A DNA stretch of 5,785 bases from Candidatus Kapaibacterium sp. (GTDB lineage Bacteria; Bacteroidota; Ignavibacteria; Kapaibacteriales; UBA961): NCBI GenBank assembly GCA_023253875.1, contig JALRFC010000133.1, positions 1 through 5,785 of the forward strand, written 5' to 3'. A model generated the notes under the pieces. That model did not search any database and was not told the origin of the DNA. It worked only from the letters and a program-made list of their open reading frames with translations. The position numbers were made by a program, and so were the translations under genes. Below, piece after piece: positions 5,421 to 5,785 of the stretch (position 1 is the first letter of the stretch; every line of letters begins with the position of its first letter).

Positions 5421-5785
5421 TCAACCTTCTGCTTGCTCTGCTGATGGTTCTGCAGCCGGTGTATCCTCAGTTGAATTGGATACTTCTTCTACAGGTGCTT
5501 CAACGGGAGCAACTTCCTCTGCAGGAGCAGCTTCAACAGGAGGCGCATTCTTGCGAGCTTTGCGTGCGGCTTGTTTTTTCACATACCGAGCAATTGCATG
5601 ATCTTTGTGTTTTGCAACTGCGGCTTCGATTTCTTCGGCTGTTTTGCCTTTGAATTCCATTTGGCGACGAAGCAATACGCCGTCTGCACTCAAGAGAGAG
5701 CGAACGATGTCTGTAGCTTGCGCACCTGTATTGAGCCAATGAATGGCTCTATCATGATGGAAAGAAACCGTTGATGGTTGTTTCA
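5421..5785 (-). CDS. rpsP: 30S ribosomal protein S16, C-terminal part (5' end outside window)
   Basis: The minus-strand frame is open from the right edge to the TGA at 5421-5423, giving 120 visible residues. The start HHDRAIHWLNTGAQATDIVR followed by SLLSADGVLLRRQMEF is the S16 C-terminal core (compare DRAxxWLxxGAQPTDTVRxxLxxxGV in other bacteria). S16 binds 16S rRNA and is needed for 30S assembly. By comparison with E. coli S16 (82 residues), about 50 N-terminal residues lie outside the window. The TTG at 5691-5693 is internal and not the start. Beyond the core there is a charged helix-like segment, a basic stretch (visible residues about 67-78, RYVKKQAARKARK) and a low-complexity Ala/Pro/Glu tail to the end. 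Long tails on S16 are common in Bacteroidota and relatives. The gene ends at a strong hairpin, so no rimM or trmD follows directly. Confidence 0.93.
   Translation of the reverse strand, partial: KQPSTVSFHHDRAIHWLNTGAQATDIVRSLLSADGVLLRRQMEFKGKTAEEIEAAVAKHKDHAIARYVKKQAARKARKNAPPVEAAPAEEVAPVEAPVEEVSNSTEDTPAAEPSAEQAEG
5424..5549 (-). repeat. Low-complexity acidic Ala/Pro/Glu tail of S16
   Basis: The last 42 codons of rpsP (visible residues 79-120) are almost all Ala, Pro, Glu, Val and Ser, with imperfect PVEA units. The stretch is acidic and probably disordered, directly after a strongly basic segment. It is not part of the conserved S16 fold. Confidence 0.75.

Noticed and set aside
5410..5774. 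Several plus-strand open frames opposite rpsP
   Set aside because: They are shadows of the Ala/Pro/Glu-rich S16 tail, where GC-patterned codons leave the other strand open. The minus frame matches S16 and is the real gene.

Overview
The window looks like chromosomal DNA from a moderately AT-rich Gram-negative bacterium of the Bacteroidota/Chlorobi (FCB) superphylum. An Ignavibacteria- or Kapabacteria-like lineage is my guess, not something the sequence proves. The grounds are a secreted PD40 beta-propeller protein ending in an OmpA-like domain, start codons without clear Shine-Dalgarno sequences, and a ribosomal protein S16 with a long Ala/Pro/Glu-rich tail. I see no transposase, integrase, CRISPR array, tRNA or rRNA. 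No stretch over 300 bases lacks a gene.

Layout, left to right. (1) The 3' end of an unrecognised plus-strand gene (2-544). (2) A 940-residue envelope protein (541-3363), overlapping gene 1 by ATGA: signal peptide, PD40 propeller, Cys/Pro-rich linker, beta-rich middle and a divergent OmpA-like C-terminal domain. A hairpin terminator follows (3381-3411). (3) Two adjacent plus-strand genes for six-transmembrane, single-domain voltage-gated cation channels of the NaChBac/NavAb superfamily (3436-4329 and 4352-5368), 22 bases apart and clearly paralogous. (4) A hairpin usable from both sides (5371-5398). (5) The 3' part of rpsP on the minus strand (5421 to the right edge).

The most interesting content is the channel pair. 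Both proteins carry the pore filter TGDGWSD where bacterial sodium channels have TLESWSx. The third-position Asp, fourth-position Gly and seventh-position Asp all point to calcium rather than sodium selectivity. Both S4 helices carry six regularly spaced arginines, two more on the outer side than NavAb. The paralogs differ in the S2-S3 loop, the S4-S5 linker and the N-terminus, but keep matching C-terminal coiled-coil positions. A two-gene, possibly heteromeric, voltage-gated calcium channel is therefore a reasonable hypothesis; it is inference from sequence only.

Genes 1 and 2 are probably co-transcribed. The terminator after gene 2 separates them from the channel pair, so a functional link between the envelope protein and the channels is not supported beyond proximity.
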